Shown: positions 53,991 through 63,483 of the stretch, in pieces
Layout of the letters: each line of letters starts with the position of its first letter
Position numbering within the stretch: position 1 is the stretch's first letter
Assembly (NCBI GenBank): GCA_964019425.1
Contig: OZ025828.1
Span: forward strand, 310,001-374,000
Reading direction: 5' to 3'
DNA: 64,000 bases
Source of the DNA: Flectonema sp. DT1601
Taxonomy: Eukaryota; Euglenozoa; Diplonemea; Diplonemida; Diplonemidae
Notes under the pieces: generated by a model
Told to the model about the DNA's origin: nothing
Databases searched by the model: none
What the model saw: the letters and a program-made list of their open reading frames with translations, nothing else
Position numbers and translations under genes: made by a program

Positions 53991-56900
53991 TCAGCGGTCA
54001 TCTTTAAGTCTCTTTCCTGGGCTCAGGCTAGTCCTCCCTGAGCCCGCTGAACTGTATGGCGATATCTTCTTCTTTGTCTTCCCGTTCGAGGATGGGCACG
54101 ACCTCGTCCTCCTGTGTCTTGGTGTACTGTCTGGGTGATCCAAGGCTCTGGAGGCGGTCTCCACTCCGGCGGTCCAGCATCTTCGGCAGGTGGTTATCTG
54201 GCACTTCGTGCATCTGCTCCTGAACCATTTCCGTTGTAACAATCTATGGCAGAAGTCGCATTTGACCCTTGGTCCCTTTTGCAACGGCGGTGCATGGTCA
54301 CATGTCGGTCGGGTATCTTCGGTATCGATTGTGGAGACATCGGAGCTACTTGTCCCTGTCCGGGGTGGACTGCTCCTTGCTCTTCTGGTCTTCGGCGTCG
54401 GGTCTTCTGTAGAGCTGTTATGGCTGTCGAGGTCTAGCGTTCTGGCCACAGGGGGTGTGTGGGTCTCCTTGTCGTATGTTTGTAACTGCGATGATGGGCT
54501 GGACAAGTCGCGTTCCTCCTTGGTGAGGATGTCTACTGGTTCTTCAGAGGTGTCACACACTTCATTGTCGAGGGCGTCCGCTAGTTCTCCGGAGGCATCC
54601 TGTTCTATTTCGGTAAGGATGTCTGCTGGTTGTTCGGCGGTATCGCGCACTTCTTCGGCGAGGGTGTCTGCTAGTTCTCCGGCGGCATCATGTTCTACTT
54701 CGGTAAGGATACCCGCTGGTTCTACGGAGGCATCGCGTACTTCCCCGGTTAGGGTGTCTGTCCGTACTCCAGGGGCATCATATACTTCTTCCTTGAGGGT
54801 GTTTACTGGATCTTCGGAGGCTTCGTGTTCAACTTTCTCCGGCGGGTCTATGGTTGCAACTATCGTCCTTAGACCGGTTGACGGTAGGGGACTGCCTTCG
54901 GTGGGCAAGTCTGTCGGTTTAGTGACTGGTGTGGTGCGGGCCGTGGCATCTTCCAATTCCTGACTTGCATTCGGCGGTGGGATGTCGGTTTCCTTTGGCT
55001 CCGGCTTACTCTGGCCGACATTGGTTGCAACTGCGGTTTCAACAGGTGAGGCGGTCAGCGCTACACTTTCTATCTCCGTCGTGACCGTCGGGTTCCGTTG
55101 GTTATCTTCTAGTGGGGGGCCTTCTGAAGTCACTGAGTCTTCTCGGGCCACTTCAGGTGCGGACGTCTTCGGCTTTTTCACTGATGCAGGCTCGTCTTGC
55201 GAATCTGAACCAGGGGACCACTGCTTCTTGCTCCTCGGACTGGCCGATGGCTTTGGGCTTCTATCGGGGTCGGCTATGGCGGGCGGTGGATGGTCTGCCT
55301 CAGCCTTTGGTTTTTTGGCTGAGGTAGACTCTCCCTGCGAATCGGAATCTGGGGATCTCGGTTTCTTGGTTAACCGTAATCCCAGCTCCCCTTCCAGTTC
55401 TGAGGTAAGTCTCAACACGTCCATCAGCGAGCAGTAATCTCGAGAGGACACCTCTTCCGCCTTGAACTGCGCACAGTTGTTGGCGACGTTTGGTGTGTTG
55501 AGGAAGCTCCATGTGGCCGGCACAGCCTCCGCCAGTCCCGTCCATGTTGTCGCACTCCACGTGTTCATATTTCCTCTGCAACTCCAGGTGGCATTTCTAT
55601 CTTGTTGACTCATCTTCTGTATCCCCTTGAGGGCAGCATAGTAGGAGGCTAGCCCGAGGTCTGCAGTGTCGAGCGTCGCACCCCAGCTGGCCGTCAACTT
55701 GTGCAGTTGCGTGTCCAACAGGCAGGCGGCCGCCCCCGTCCTCCCAGTGTTCAAGTTCCTATGGCTGGCGAAGAATAGGCACATGCGAGGTGAGTCCTGT
55801 TGAGGTCCCCCCGCCATGTGGTCCCACCAGTATAGAGAGGCTTCCAATCGCGAGTTGAAGGCCTTGTACCGGCTTCTGGTGAACTCGTTTACCATCGAGC
55901 TCGCTTCGCGCCAGCAGTCGTACAGACCGGACTTTCGGCCCCTGACTACTGCGTACCATCTGCTGCCCGGCGGTGGAGCGACTTTGGTATCCCCTGATAG
56001 TGGGTTGTACCTCTCGACAAATCGCTGGGCCGACTCGCGGAGGACGAATCTTTGGTGGACGGCGCCTCTGTATTTGTGCACCTCCCTCTTCGTTTCCTCC
56101 CACGTGGTATAGACTCCCGGGGATCTGCCTTCGGCGACTCCGTAGAAGAAAGATGGCTTCCTGTTGGAGGGTGCTAAAATCCGTCTTGGATCCTGGGTGG
56201 AGGAGGGTAGCTGCTCTCGTCTCAGGTACAGGGCGACGCAGGGCTTTACTTGTGTGACCTTCGACGTGAAGATTCCCTCGGCTGAATCGTCTTGTTTCAG
56301 CCATCCCCCCCTTCCATTTGTCGTATACGACACATAGTGCCCCGAGACCTCGTTAAACCTGATGTGTTGGATCATTCCAGTCAGGGTGTAGAGGCGGCTC
56401 GATGCGTCTATGAAGGATTCTGGAAGGATGACTTCATCGGGTTTGGTATCTCCAAAATGTCCCTCTTTGAACCCAAGGAACAGCGAACGGGCTGGCTCGT
56501 CTACCGATGTAACGATCTCCGCTGAGCACGATTTACAACTCGGGCAGATGAAGTCTGTCGGGCTTGTCGTCGTTTCGTCAAGGGCAGTAGCTGTCTTTTG
56601 GTCAGGTTCCAGTCTGAGGATGGGCGTTCTATACCGTACCGTGTGTATGTCTTCGCAGACTTGACACGTGCGGATTTGCGTTACCGTGGACACGAAGTCG
56701 ACTGGTGGAGCTCCCGCCTCAACGATTGCTTCGAGCAGCTCTGACAGTGCATGTTCGGCTTCCGATTGTCCCGGACCGCAGCGTGGTTTCATCCATTCCC
56801 ATATCTTCTTCGCTGCCAAGACAGACCCCGATCGCTTCAGCTCCCTCAGGGTGCATAAGACACAGTCTGCTGAGTGTTCCGGCAATTTGTTGCATTCCGG

Positions 56901-57530
56901 AAGAGGCATGCCCTTGCATAGGCACTGCAGCGCTGCATTCATGTAGCAGGAATCCCCGAGATTCTGAATCCCCTCCAGGCCTACTCCAAAGGGTATGAAG
57001 ATCGGAGGATGTTCTATTGCTGGACTCTCGGGTTTCGAAGTGAGTGACGGCCCTCTCTGTGCGTTCAAAGGCGTACCCGGGACCGACTCCGGTTCCTGCC
57101 ATCGTCCGGCAGAAGTTGTTATTGGGCCAGGAAGGTGCATGACGGCAGAGTCTGGAACAGACAGGGCGTCTTCGTTCGGCGTTATCTCTCCACCGTGCGT
57201 AGCGACTGGATCAGTGGGCGATTCATGCGGCCTCAGTCCGGTCTCCGATATCTCTAAACCTCCGGCAGTGGATTTGGAAGGGCCAGGGGGCATAGGGACA
57301 GCAGCGGCTGGGTCGATCAATATGAATACATTCCGTCCGCCTATTGGCAGTGAAGGATTGCCTGTTTCCAATGTGGGTTCAAACGGCGCTCCTTGCGGGC
57401 GAAAAGACGGTCTCGGCTCCGGCTCCGGTAACTCTAAACTTCTGGCAATGGATATGGTTGGGCCCGGAGGAGTAGGGACAGCGGTGACTGGAGCGGTCTG
57501 ATCCGTCTCGGTTCGTTTAGCGGCTGGCGA
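53991..57530 (-). CDS. USP-type ubiquitin protease with tandem RNase H1 hybrid-binding domains, part of the LINE polyprotein
   Basis: Residues are numbered from codon 57371; the frame is open upstream to about 57530. The USP Cys box is GIQNLGDSCYMNAALQCL (Cys142) and the His box is GHYVSYT...GGWLKQDDS (about 344-363), so Cys, His and Asp are present. Two CxxC pairs (CQVC, CPSC) form the usual zinc ribbon. Two RNase H1-type hybrid-binding domains follow at about 407-455 and 471-516 (FFYGVAEGRSPGVYTTWEE; WYAVVRGRKSGLYDCW). A degenerate RNase H-like segment is at 530-680, then Ser/Pro-rich sequence. Six acidic repeats of about 19-20 residues (pattern ILTEvExDAsgELADtL) precede a Cys cluster (CDFC...CTKC...CRRC). 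The USP would remove ubiquitin; the hybrid-binding domains would grip RNA-DNA duplex. The combination is new to me. Confidence 0.82.
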   Translation of the reverse strand, partial: SPAAKRTETDQTAPVTAVPTPPGPTISIARSLELPEPEPRPSFRPQGAPFEPTLETGNPSLPIGGRNVFILIDPAAAVPMPPGPSKSTAGGLEISETGLRPHESPTDPVATHGGEITPNEDALSVPDSAVMHLPGPITTSAGRWQEPESVPGTPLNAQRGPSLTSKPESPAIEHPPIFIPFGVGLEGIQNLGDSCYMNAALQCLCKGMPLPECNKLPEHSADCVLCTLRELKRSGSVLAAKKIWEWMKPRCGPGQSEAEHALSELLEAIVEAGAPPVDFVSTVTQIRTCQVCEDIHTVRYRTPILRLEPDQKTATALDETTTSPTDFICPSCKSCSAEIVTSVDEPARSLFLGFKEGHFGDTKPDEVILPESFIDASSRLYTLTGMIQHIRFNEVSGHYVSYTTNGRGGWLKQDDSAEGIFTSKVTQVKPCVALYLRREQLPSSTQDPRRILAPSNRKPSFFYGVAEGRSPGVYTTWEETKREVHKYRGAVHQRFVLRESAQRFVERYNPLSGDTKVAPPPGSRWYAVVRGRKSGLYDCWREASSMVNEFTRSRYKAFNSRLEASLYWWDHMAGGPQQDSPRMCLFFASHRNLNTGRTGAAACLLDTQLHKLTASWGATLDTADLGLASYYAALKGIQKMSQQDRNATWSCRGNMNTWSATTWTGLAEAVPATWSFLNTPNVANNCAQFKAEEVSSRDYCSLMDVLRLTSELEGELGLRLTKKPRSPDSDSQGESTSAKKPKAEADHPPPAIADPDRSPKPSASPRSKKQWSPGSDSQDEPASVKKPKTSAPEVAREDSVTSEGPPLEDNQRNPTVTTEIESVALTASPVETAVATNVGQSKPEPKETDIPPPNASQELEDATARTTPVTKPTDLPTEGSPLPSTGLRTIVATIDPPEKVEHEASEDPVNTLKEEVYDAPGVRTDTLTGEVRDASVEPAGILTEVEHDAAGELADTLAEEVRDTAEQPADILTEIEQDASGELADALDNEVCDTSEEPVDILTKEERDLSSPSSQLQTYDKETHTPPVARTLDLDSHNSSTEDPTPKTRRARSSPPRTGTSSSDVSTIDTEDTRPTCDHAPPLQKGPRVKCDFCHRLLQRKWFRSRCTKCQITTCRRCWTAGVETASRALDHPDSTPRHRRTRSCPSSNGKTKKKISPYSSAGSGRTSLSPGKRLKDDR

Positions 57531-58715
57531 GGAAGTTATCTACAGCTGATGCCGGATCAACCGGCGCTTCTAGAGGTCTGTTGAGTGGCAGTCTCAGCCC
57601 GGGCTCCGATACCTCTAAACCTCCGGCGATGGATGTGGTTGGGCCAGGAGTGGTCGGGGCAGCGGTGGCTGGAACGTGCAACGTGAACTCGTTCGGTCCA
57701 ACGGCTGGCAAGGAGGCAGCTGGAGCGGACACTGGTGTGGCTGTCGGGTCGGGTCCTCCGTCGTCAGTCGTGTACGGTAACGGGGTCGGCACTGGTGTTG
57801 ATTCGTACTCACACGGCTCTCCGTCTTTGTGTAATGGAATTGCGGCACTCGTAGCGGGTTCTGCGGGCAATCTTTGCGGACTAGTCGACGGACTCGGCAC
57901 AGGCTCCGATATCCCTAAACCTCCGGCGATGGATATGGTTGGGCAGGAGGGGTCGGGGCAGCGGTGGCTGGTTCAGTCGATGTTTTCTCGTTTCTCCCTC
58001 CAGCTGGTAAGGATGCCGTCGGTGCGGACACTGGTGTGGCTGTCGGGTCGGATCCTTCGTCGTCAGTCGTGGTCGGTAACGGGGCCTGCGCCGGCACTGG
58101 TTCGAGCTCTCTCGGCTCTCCGGCTTTGTGTAGTGGAGTTGTGAGGCTCGTAGTGGGTTCGGCGGACACCCCTTGTGGACTAGTCGAAGGACTCAGCACA
58201 GGTTCCGATACCTCTAAACCTCCGGCGGTAGATATGATTGGGCCAGGAGGTGTCGGGGCAGCGGTAGTTGGATCAATCGATGTGGTCTCGTTCCGTCCTT
58301 CGGTTGACAGGGTAGCGGCTGGAACGGACACCGATGTAGCTATCGGAACGGATCCTCCGTCGTCAGTCGTGGTCGGTTGCGGGGCCGGCACTGGTGTCGA
58401 TTCGAACTCACTCGGCTCTCCAGCTTTGTGTTGTGGAGTTACTAGACTCGTTGCGGGTTCCTCTGGCTTCGTGGCCGGCCTGGTAACTGAATCCCCCTCG
58501 GGTTCCGCTGACCGGCCGATCCCTCCGTCATCCGGTGTGGTTGGGTCTGGAGTTGGATCCATAGGTTGTGGGGTCGATGCGGTCAATGACACGTCATCGG
58601 ACGTGCTCGGTGCAGGCGGCATGTGTGGCGTGTGCGGCTTACTAGCGGATAACGCTGCCTGGTGTATGAGCGATGCTCCTCTTGCCCTGAGGGCTTCTGC
58701 AGTGCAGACCACCAC
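57517..58715 (-). pseudogene. P/T-rich 100-aa repeat region linking RLE domain and USP
   Basis: Three to four tandem units of about 300 bases encode a repeat of about 100 residues with recurring landmarks: HKAGEP, TTTDDGG, ATPVSAP, GGRNE, APTPPGP and AGGLEVSEP. The first 30 residues (VVVCTAEALRARGASLIHQAA) look like the last helix of the nuclease domain. The region falls in more than one reading frame: a unit near 57946 has one C fewer than its sister units, which shifts the frame, and another shift lies near 57525. Low complexity and high GC suggest a flexible spacer. Confidence 0.65.
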
Positions 58716-58718
58716 TTG

Positions 58719-58816
58719 GGCCTGTTAAAAAAAAATAAAAAATAAAAAGAAAGTTTACATCGGGAATAGGGCAGGAGCCAAAAGCTCCCAGTCCGTTACT
58801 TCCCACTTTATCGAAA
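58719..58816 (+). mobile_element. R repeat, copy 5 (opposite orientation)
   Basis: About 98 bases of the R 3' end, in plus orientation, lie between the nuclease domain and the P/T-rich region of the USP-bearing element. The host element's frames on either side agree if the insert length is 1 modulo 3, for example 97 or 100. That fits an insertion into a continuous coding region. Confidence 0.7.
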
Positions 58817-59456
58817 TTCGAGACCCTCCTGGCATACAGGCCTGCAACCTCCCGTAGGGGTACTGTTGTGGCAATGGCTCGCAGCTGCGACAGTCGGCTC
58901 AGAGTCCTCACAGCTTGTGGGCCTAAACCTCCATAGACTTCAAGTGCAATCGGGGAAAAGTTTAAACCGAACTTTGCACATAGGGCCGAGTATTTGCCTG
59001 ACTTTGCGGCTTCTGCTTCACTGGCTGCTTGTCCCGGCTTGTTGTAGTTTCTAGAAGCCCCCGGGTTGACGATCGTCACGTCGAAGGCCCGCCCGACCCC
59101 CTCGTTCAACCCTTGCGGACAGTACCAATCTGCGGGTCGCTGCTTGTTGTATCCAACGAGGTATTTGGGTTCCCTCATCGTTGCCAAGCCCGCCGAACGA
59201 CAGATGCCGATAAACTCTCTTCCCTTACTTTATCATGCCTGCGGTGGATATCCCCTCCGTCGATGCATACGGTCCGCGTCTTCCAGCAATTTATCTCGCG
59301 CGACCTGGTCTAGTCTGGCCGAGGTAAGTCGTTGTGGGTGGTATGTGCCCTCCAGCTTTAGGCTTGCCGGCAGCACCTTGTTCAGCGCCTCTTGGATCTG
59401 CGCACCTAGGCTACATTTGTAGTCCCGCCAAAGGCTAACACAGGTATCCTTTACCA
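58817..59456 (-). pseudogene. Restriction-like endonuclease (RLE) region of the USP-bearing LINE
   Basis: The nuclease pattern is R-P-A-D (QRPADWYCP), then DVTIVNP, then KSGKY and SPIALEVYGGLG, which is the PD-(D/E)XK-like layout of the C-terminal nuclease in RLE-type non-LTR elements. A RHDKV segment and a GICRSAGL segment precede it, as is common just upstream of this nuclease. A frameshift between about 59215 and 59245 separates the upstream linker (LVKDTCVSLWRDYKCSLGAQ) from the nuclease. The domain would cut the target site before reverse transcription. Confidence 0.75.
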
Positions 59457-60038
59457 GTCCTAGCATACTTGTGCAAAAAGCTAAAAGCTAAAGCTAAGCT
59501 TTTTGGAGCTAAAGCTAAGCTATCTAGCTTTTTTTAGCTTTTTTTTGAAAATTTTTTTTTTTTAAATTTTGGCATGTTTCTGTACTTTTTTGATATTTTT
59601 TTTGGTTTTGTGAGGAAAAAAAGTGTGGAAAAAAAAAAAAATCACCAATTATAATATTTCCAGTATCAACCACTACAGAGTTTTGTGTGTTTTTTAGCTC
59701 ATTTAAGCTGTTAAGTGACGTGATTTTTCGATATTTGCGCAACCTGGTATCTACAAAGATAACATTTCATAATTCAACTATGTGTACTGTTGGGAGAGAA
59801 ATATGTTTTTTTTTTGATATGACAGGCAAATTATTACTTATTACAATCAACACTGAGTATGATTTTTCGCTATACTTGCCTTAACACACATTTTCCCTAC
59901 CTGGATTAAAAAAATGTCACTAAAAGGAGGAGATATCCATAAATTCACTAAATAATTATACCACAGAAGTAGTAAAATACAAGCTAGAAAGACATGTGAT
60001 ATCAGTTATTAGAAGAGGGTAGAAAGGAATTATTAAAC

Positions 60039-62122
60039 TTAGGAAAGTTCGTCTTTAACCCTCTTCACAGCAGGGCCTTCTGCTTTTTTTGTCTTCTTCC
60101 TTATTGGGTCAGCAGCACACACCTTAAACATGTTGCACGCTACTTGCAGCATAGCATCAACATGTCTGTGAACCATTCTTGATCGCTGCTTTGTCAGTAG
60201 GCGGGATGTCACTTTGAATGTCCGTTCAACATGTGCCTCTGATGCAGCGATTCTACACACAAGACTCTCCATCTCTGTGATGGTTTATTAAATCTTAGTT
60301 TGTAAAATGTTGGGCAGCAGGTAATGTTTGCTTTTTTAGATACATACTAACTGGAAGTGCTGCTTCCTTCAGGGCATTCTGCATGCTCTTTGCATTGTCA
60401 GCACAGAAGGCAAGTGGGACAACATTAGCTTCAAGTAGCTCAGTAGTGATGCTTCGAAGTACCTTCAAGGCATCTGCAGCAGAAAAGCTAGTAACTACTA
60501 CACTTCTAAAAAACAGGGCCATATGGCCATTGTGAATACTGAAGTTCAGCACTCGTCGCTTTCCAGGTAGTGTCGCCCCATCAAACATAATTGTAACATC
60601 ATCGCCTTCAAACCGCTAAGCAACTTCTGACGGCAGGTATTCCCAAGCTTCTCAATGTGGGCAAGCAGACTCCTTCGCGTAACACCTGCAGGTGCAGACG
60701 TAATGCCAGTGAAAGTTGGATCTTCAACCACTTGCAGGGCTATCTTATTTTGGCAGAAGAACACAGCTATTTTGTCCATCATGCTCTGTTGGTGTGAGAC
60801 ATTGTACAAACACTTGATGTTTCTAAAGAAATTCAATGGTTTACATACCAAGTCTTTTAAAACACACAGATCAGTGGTGGAAGTGCCATGTGTTACCCCC
60901 AACTCCTTAGGCTTCCCGCTTCCTGGGAGGTTGTGATGACAACGCAAGTGTGCCCGCAGGTTACTTGTTCCAGCGTTTTTCTTCCCTGAGCCTCCATTCT
61001 TCATCCTAATCTCACCGCAAATGTTGCACTTGCCCCTATCCCCATTATCAACAAACCAACCACCCTCACCAAAGAGTGGTCGGTCAGCCTGTGTTGTCCC
61101 AACCTCCAATCCCCCCTCCTTAGCTTCCTGTGGAATTGGCGCAGCTGGTATCTTGGGAAGTACTTCAGGCATGCTCTCCTTCGGCTTACTATCAAGGATA
61201 TTGCGAATCCTCTCCTCCTTTGCATTCCACACCTCAGTTGCATCTCTGCACTTCTGTTCTGCATCATCTACCTCTGCTTTTAGTCGCTTCACTTCATTTT
61301 CCATCTCCCCATGTTCGGATTCAAGTAACCGCTTCTCGTTCTCAATCTCTAGAACCCTTGTTTCCAACTCTGTAACTTTCTCTGAGCTGCCTGTCTGCAA
61401 CACATTTGCTAGAGTTGCGTGTGTAATTTGTGCTACCTGCAGTTGAATCCCTTCCGCTAGGGAAGAATGTTGTTTCTTTAGGGCACTGCACTCATCTTGC
61501 AAGCTAAGTAATTCCTTCTCAGCAGCAGTGTTTGACTCCTGCAGTTTCTGCGTTACTGCTTCATGCTCTTCCTGCAGCAGCAACTGCTCTTCATGCATTG
61601 CACCCTGGAATGCCTGGAACTCAGAGTCCCTGTAGCTTTGTTGGGCTACAAGATGGTGTTCTTGCAACTTTTCCACTGTAGTTATACCATCGTCAGTAGA
61701 AATGTTACTGAATGATGACTGCTCCTTTTGCCAGTTTCCAACTAAGTTTTCTACATCCCCACTACCTTCTTTCTTAGCTGAGTGACTAAGATGTCGAAAG
61801 TGAGAGAGATTCCCCCTGTACACTGTGACTGAATGATAGGGATTTGATGCCAAATCAGCATCAGAGGGTGGAAATCGAAGGATAGTGGCAGGATCTTGGC
61901 GATACATGATTTCGATAAAGTGGGAAGTAACGGACTGGGAGCTTTTGTACCAACATGCCTGTTATCACCTGATCCTCGGGCTACTTGCACATAGCCTCTC
62001 CATTCCACTATCTTCTTCGCTGCCTCTTTCTTGAATCGCAGAACGATTCGATCATCGACTTGCAAGTCACATGCAAGTTGCTGCAGCTCAGCAGCCTCAA
62101 GTGGAGTTTCAAGAGCATTCAT
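60039..62122 (-). pseudogene. hAT transposase, broken: coiled coil, BED finger, partial DDE domain, dimerisation domain
   Basis: From ATG 62122 the frame encodes a basic start (MNALETPLEAAELQQLAC), then, after a 38-bp insertion, a long coiled coil (about 61700-61180). A BED-type zinc finger (CNICGEI...HLRCHH) follows near 61020-60940. A frameshift lies near 60605; beyond it the first DDE segment reads MFDGATLPGKRRV and FCADNAKSMQNA (60295-60588). A hAT C-terminal dimerisation block (SEAHVERTFKVTSRLLTKQRSRM) follows at 60039-60272 after a stop. Several hundred residues of the usual catalytic and insertion domain are missing between these last two. Not functional. Confidence 0.82.
61910..61947 (-). 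mobile_element. R repeat, copy 4: 38-bp fragment inside hAT coding sequence
   Basis: This is the last 38 bases of the R family, starting CAAAAGCTCCC and ending TATCGAAA on the minus strand. It lies within the hAT transposase frame. Its length, 2 modulo 3, accounts exactly for the frame difference between the two sides: without it the frame reads GDNRHVG then MYRQDPA. Confidence 0.8.
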
Positions 62123-62709
62123 TGTAGGAGAGATGGATCTGAAAGGAGAAAAAAAACACATTGCAACAGGTTAAGTTACTGTAGTTTGACAGGGAACTTT
62201 GTAAGACATTTTTTAAGAACCTGGGGGGGGTAAATTAAGGAGGGGAAATTTGGATTTATGCAGTTTTGACACCTCTTACCTTATATCCTTGCTCTGTTCA
62301 CAGATTTAGCTGCTAATATACCAAAAGACCCCAAAAAAACCCAAACAAGACTGGTTACTAGCTTTTTTAATTAAAAAAAATTTTTTTTACTCCCCTTCAA
62401 GTAATTTTTTTTTTTCTTTTTTACATTCTGAGAGAATAAATTTTTTTTCAAAAAATTCAAAAAAAATGCTTTCAAGCTCCACAGTGCCAGTTTCTCAATT
62501 TTCCACTGCTTTATTTTCAACAACTTTCCATTTTTTTTCTAAAAAAATTCCAAAAAAATACCAAAAATGTCCAAAAATGAGGTATTTTTTGTTTGAAAAT
62601 TTTTTTTCAAAAAAGCTAAAAAAAAGCTAAAAAAAGCTAAAAAAAGCTAAATAGCTTTAGCTTAGCTCTAAAAAGCTTAGCTTTAGCTTTAGCTTTTTGC
62701 ACAAGTATG

Positions 62710-62942
62710 GTCCTAGCGAACCTAACAGGGCAGCATTCCTGTGCTTTGTACATGAACGGAGGCCGAGTCCGCCCATCCGCGTGGGGAGCTGTGCCTGGGT
62801 CCATCTCGAGCCTTCCAGGACCTGTCCTAGCACCTCCGAGGCCGCCCATTTGACTACTTCGTCAACCTTCTGCAGCTGTTCTGTTATATCAAACGAGCAA
62901 CTCCGCATCAGGTGTGTGACCTCACAGAAGCCCGAACACGAT
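62710..62942 (-). pseudogene. Reverse transcriptase C-terminal fragment of the USP-bearing LINE
   Basis: The minus strand encodes a segment typical of the region after the RT palm in non-LTR elements: TQAQLPTRMGGLGLRSC and RNAALLGSLG, preceded by a helix-rich stretch (ITEQLQKVDEVVKWA). The palm and fingers are absent because the element is cut at 62942, where R copy 3 begins. This fragment is what identifies the whole unit as a non-LTR retrotransposon. Confidence 0.75.
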
Positions 62943-63131
62943 TTTCGATAAAGTGGGAAGTAACGGACTGGGAGCTTTTGGCTCCTGCCCTATTCCCGAT
63001 GTAAACTTTCTTTTTATTTTTATTTTTTTTTAACAGGCCCAAAGGGCGACAATGATGGTTGCTGACCAAGGAATAATATTCAAATGAATTTTCGTTTCAA
63101 AGAAACGAACAGAATTAAGAGAGAGGCAGAG

Positions 63132-63163
<32 letters not shown>

Positions 63164-63217
63164 GAAAAAAAAAAATGAAGAGGAAATAATCAAACATGAA
63201 AAAAAAAAAAAAAAAAT
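62943..63217 (-). mobile_element. R repeat, copy 3
   Basis: Nearly identical to copy 2 over 275 bases, including the purine-rich tail (GAAAGAAAAG runs) and the ATTATTCCTTGGTCAGCAA segment. Its 3' end directly abuts the truncated RT fragment. Its 5' end runs into a TATATA stretch at 63217. Confidence 0.78.
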
Positions 63218-63228
63218 ATATATATATC

Positions 63229-63450
63229 ATACTTGTACCCCTTTAAAGGGGGCAAAATAAAGGGGAAATTAAAGGGCTTTTAATGCCCTTTAATTTCCGT
63301 AATTCCAAAATAAAGGGGAAATAAAGGGCTTTTAATCCAAATAAAGGGCTTTTTTTCCTTTTTTTCCAAAATAAAGGGGAAATAAAGGGGAAATAAGCGG
63401 AATAAAGGGGGGTGGGAAAGCCCCTTTATTTCCGCTTTATTTATTAAATC
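63229..63450. repeat. Degenerate AAATAAAGGGG repeat block with inverted repeat
   Basis: Many imperfect units of AATAAAGGGG and its complement occur here. A palindrome with arms of about 16 bases and a 10-base spacer lies at 63395-63437. The block starts CATACTTGTACCCC, which resembles the hAT end sequence at its first nine bases only. Confidence 0.55.
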
Positions 63451-63483
63451 CCAAGGCACCCACCACGCTGCGTCATCCTAAGT

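Larger units (their letters stand above)
59465..62709 (-). mobile_element. hAT-superfamily DNA transposon inserted in the LINE
   Basis: The ends are inverted repeats starting ATACTTGTGCAAAAAGCT, imperfectly paired for about 70 bases, with many subterminal AGCTAAA motifs. The 8-bp direct repeat GTCCTAGC flanks it (59457-59464 and 62710-62717), the size made by hAT transposases. One end base is unpaired if 8 bp is taken; a perfect terminal repeat would leave 7 bp. Joining the flanks restores the LINE reading (LLGSLG then LVKDTC). Inside are transposase remnants on the minus strand. The copy has a large internal deletion and carries a 38-bp R insertion. Confidence 0.88.
53334..62942 (-). mobile_element. 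5'-truncated non-LTR retrotransposon encoding an RLE-type nuclease and a USP deubiquitinase
   Basis: Excluding later insertions this is about 6.3 kb. On the minus strand it begins inside the RT C-terminal region (62942), is interrupted by a hAT element (59465-62709), continues through a restriction-like endonuclease domain (59456-58817), and is interrupted by R copy 5. It then runs through P/T-rich repeats, USP, hybrid-binding, RNase H-like and Cys-rich segments to a stop at 53991. A 3' UTR of about 610 bases leads to a 43-base poly(A) (53334-53376). The coding region is markedly GC-rich against the AT-rich host DNA. The frame is continuous across the hAT insertion once the target duplication is counted once. 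Compatible frames on both sides of R copy 5 also support one long polyprotein. A few frame interruptions show that this copy is inactive. Confidence 0.75.

Noticed and set aside
55800-56200. Caulimovirus viroplasmin remnant
   Set aside because: The domain name overlaps, but the FYGV..GR..GVY..W pattern is equally that of cellular RNase H1. No other plant-virus feature is present.
53956-58728. Plus-strand open frames across the USP region, up to 257 codons
   Set aside because: They are mirror frames of GC-rich repetitive coding sequence on the minus strand and show no domain.
52939-63217. R copies 2 and 3 as long terminal repeats of one 10-kb element
   Set aside because: R copies occur in both orientations and with variable 5' length, and the interior RT is of the non-LTR type. 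They are independent short insertions.
63229-63250. Second hAT end, from the CATACTTGT match
   Set aside because: Only nine bases match, no partner end is found in the window, and the adjacent sequence is a simple AATAAAGGGG repeat.
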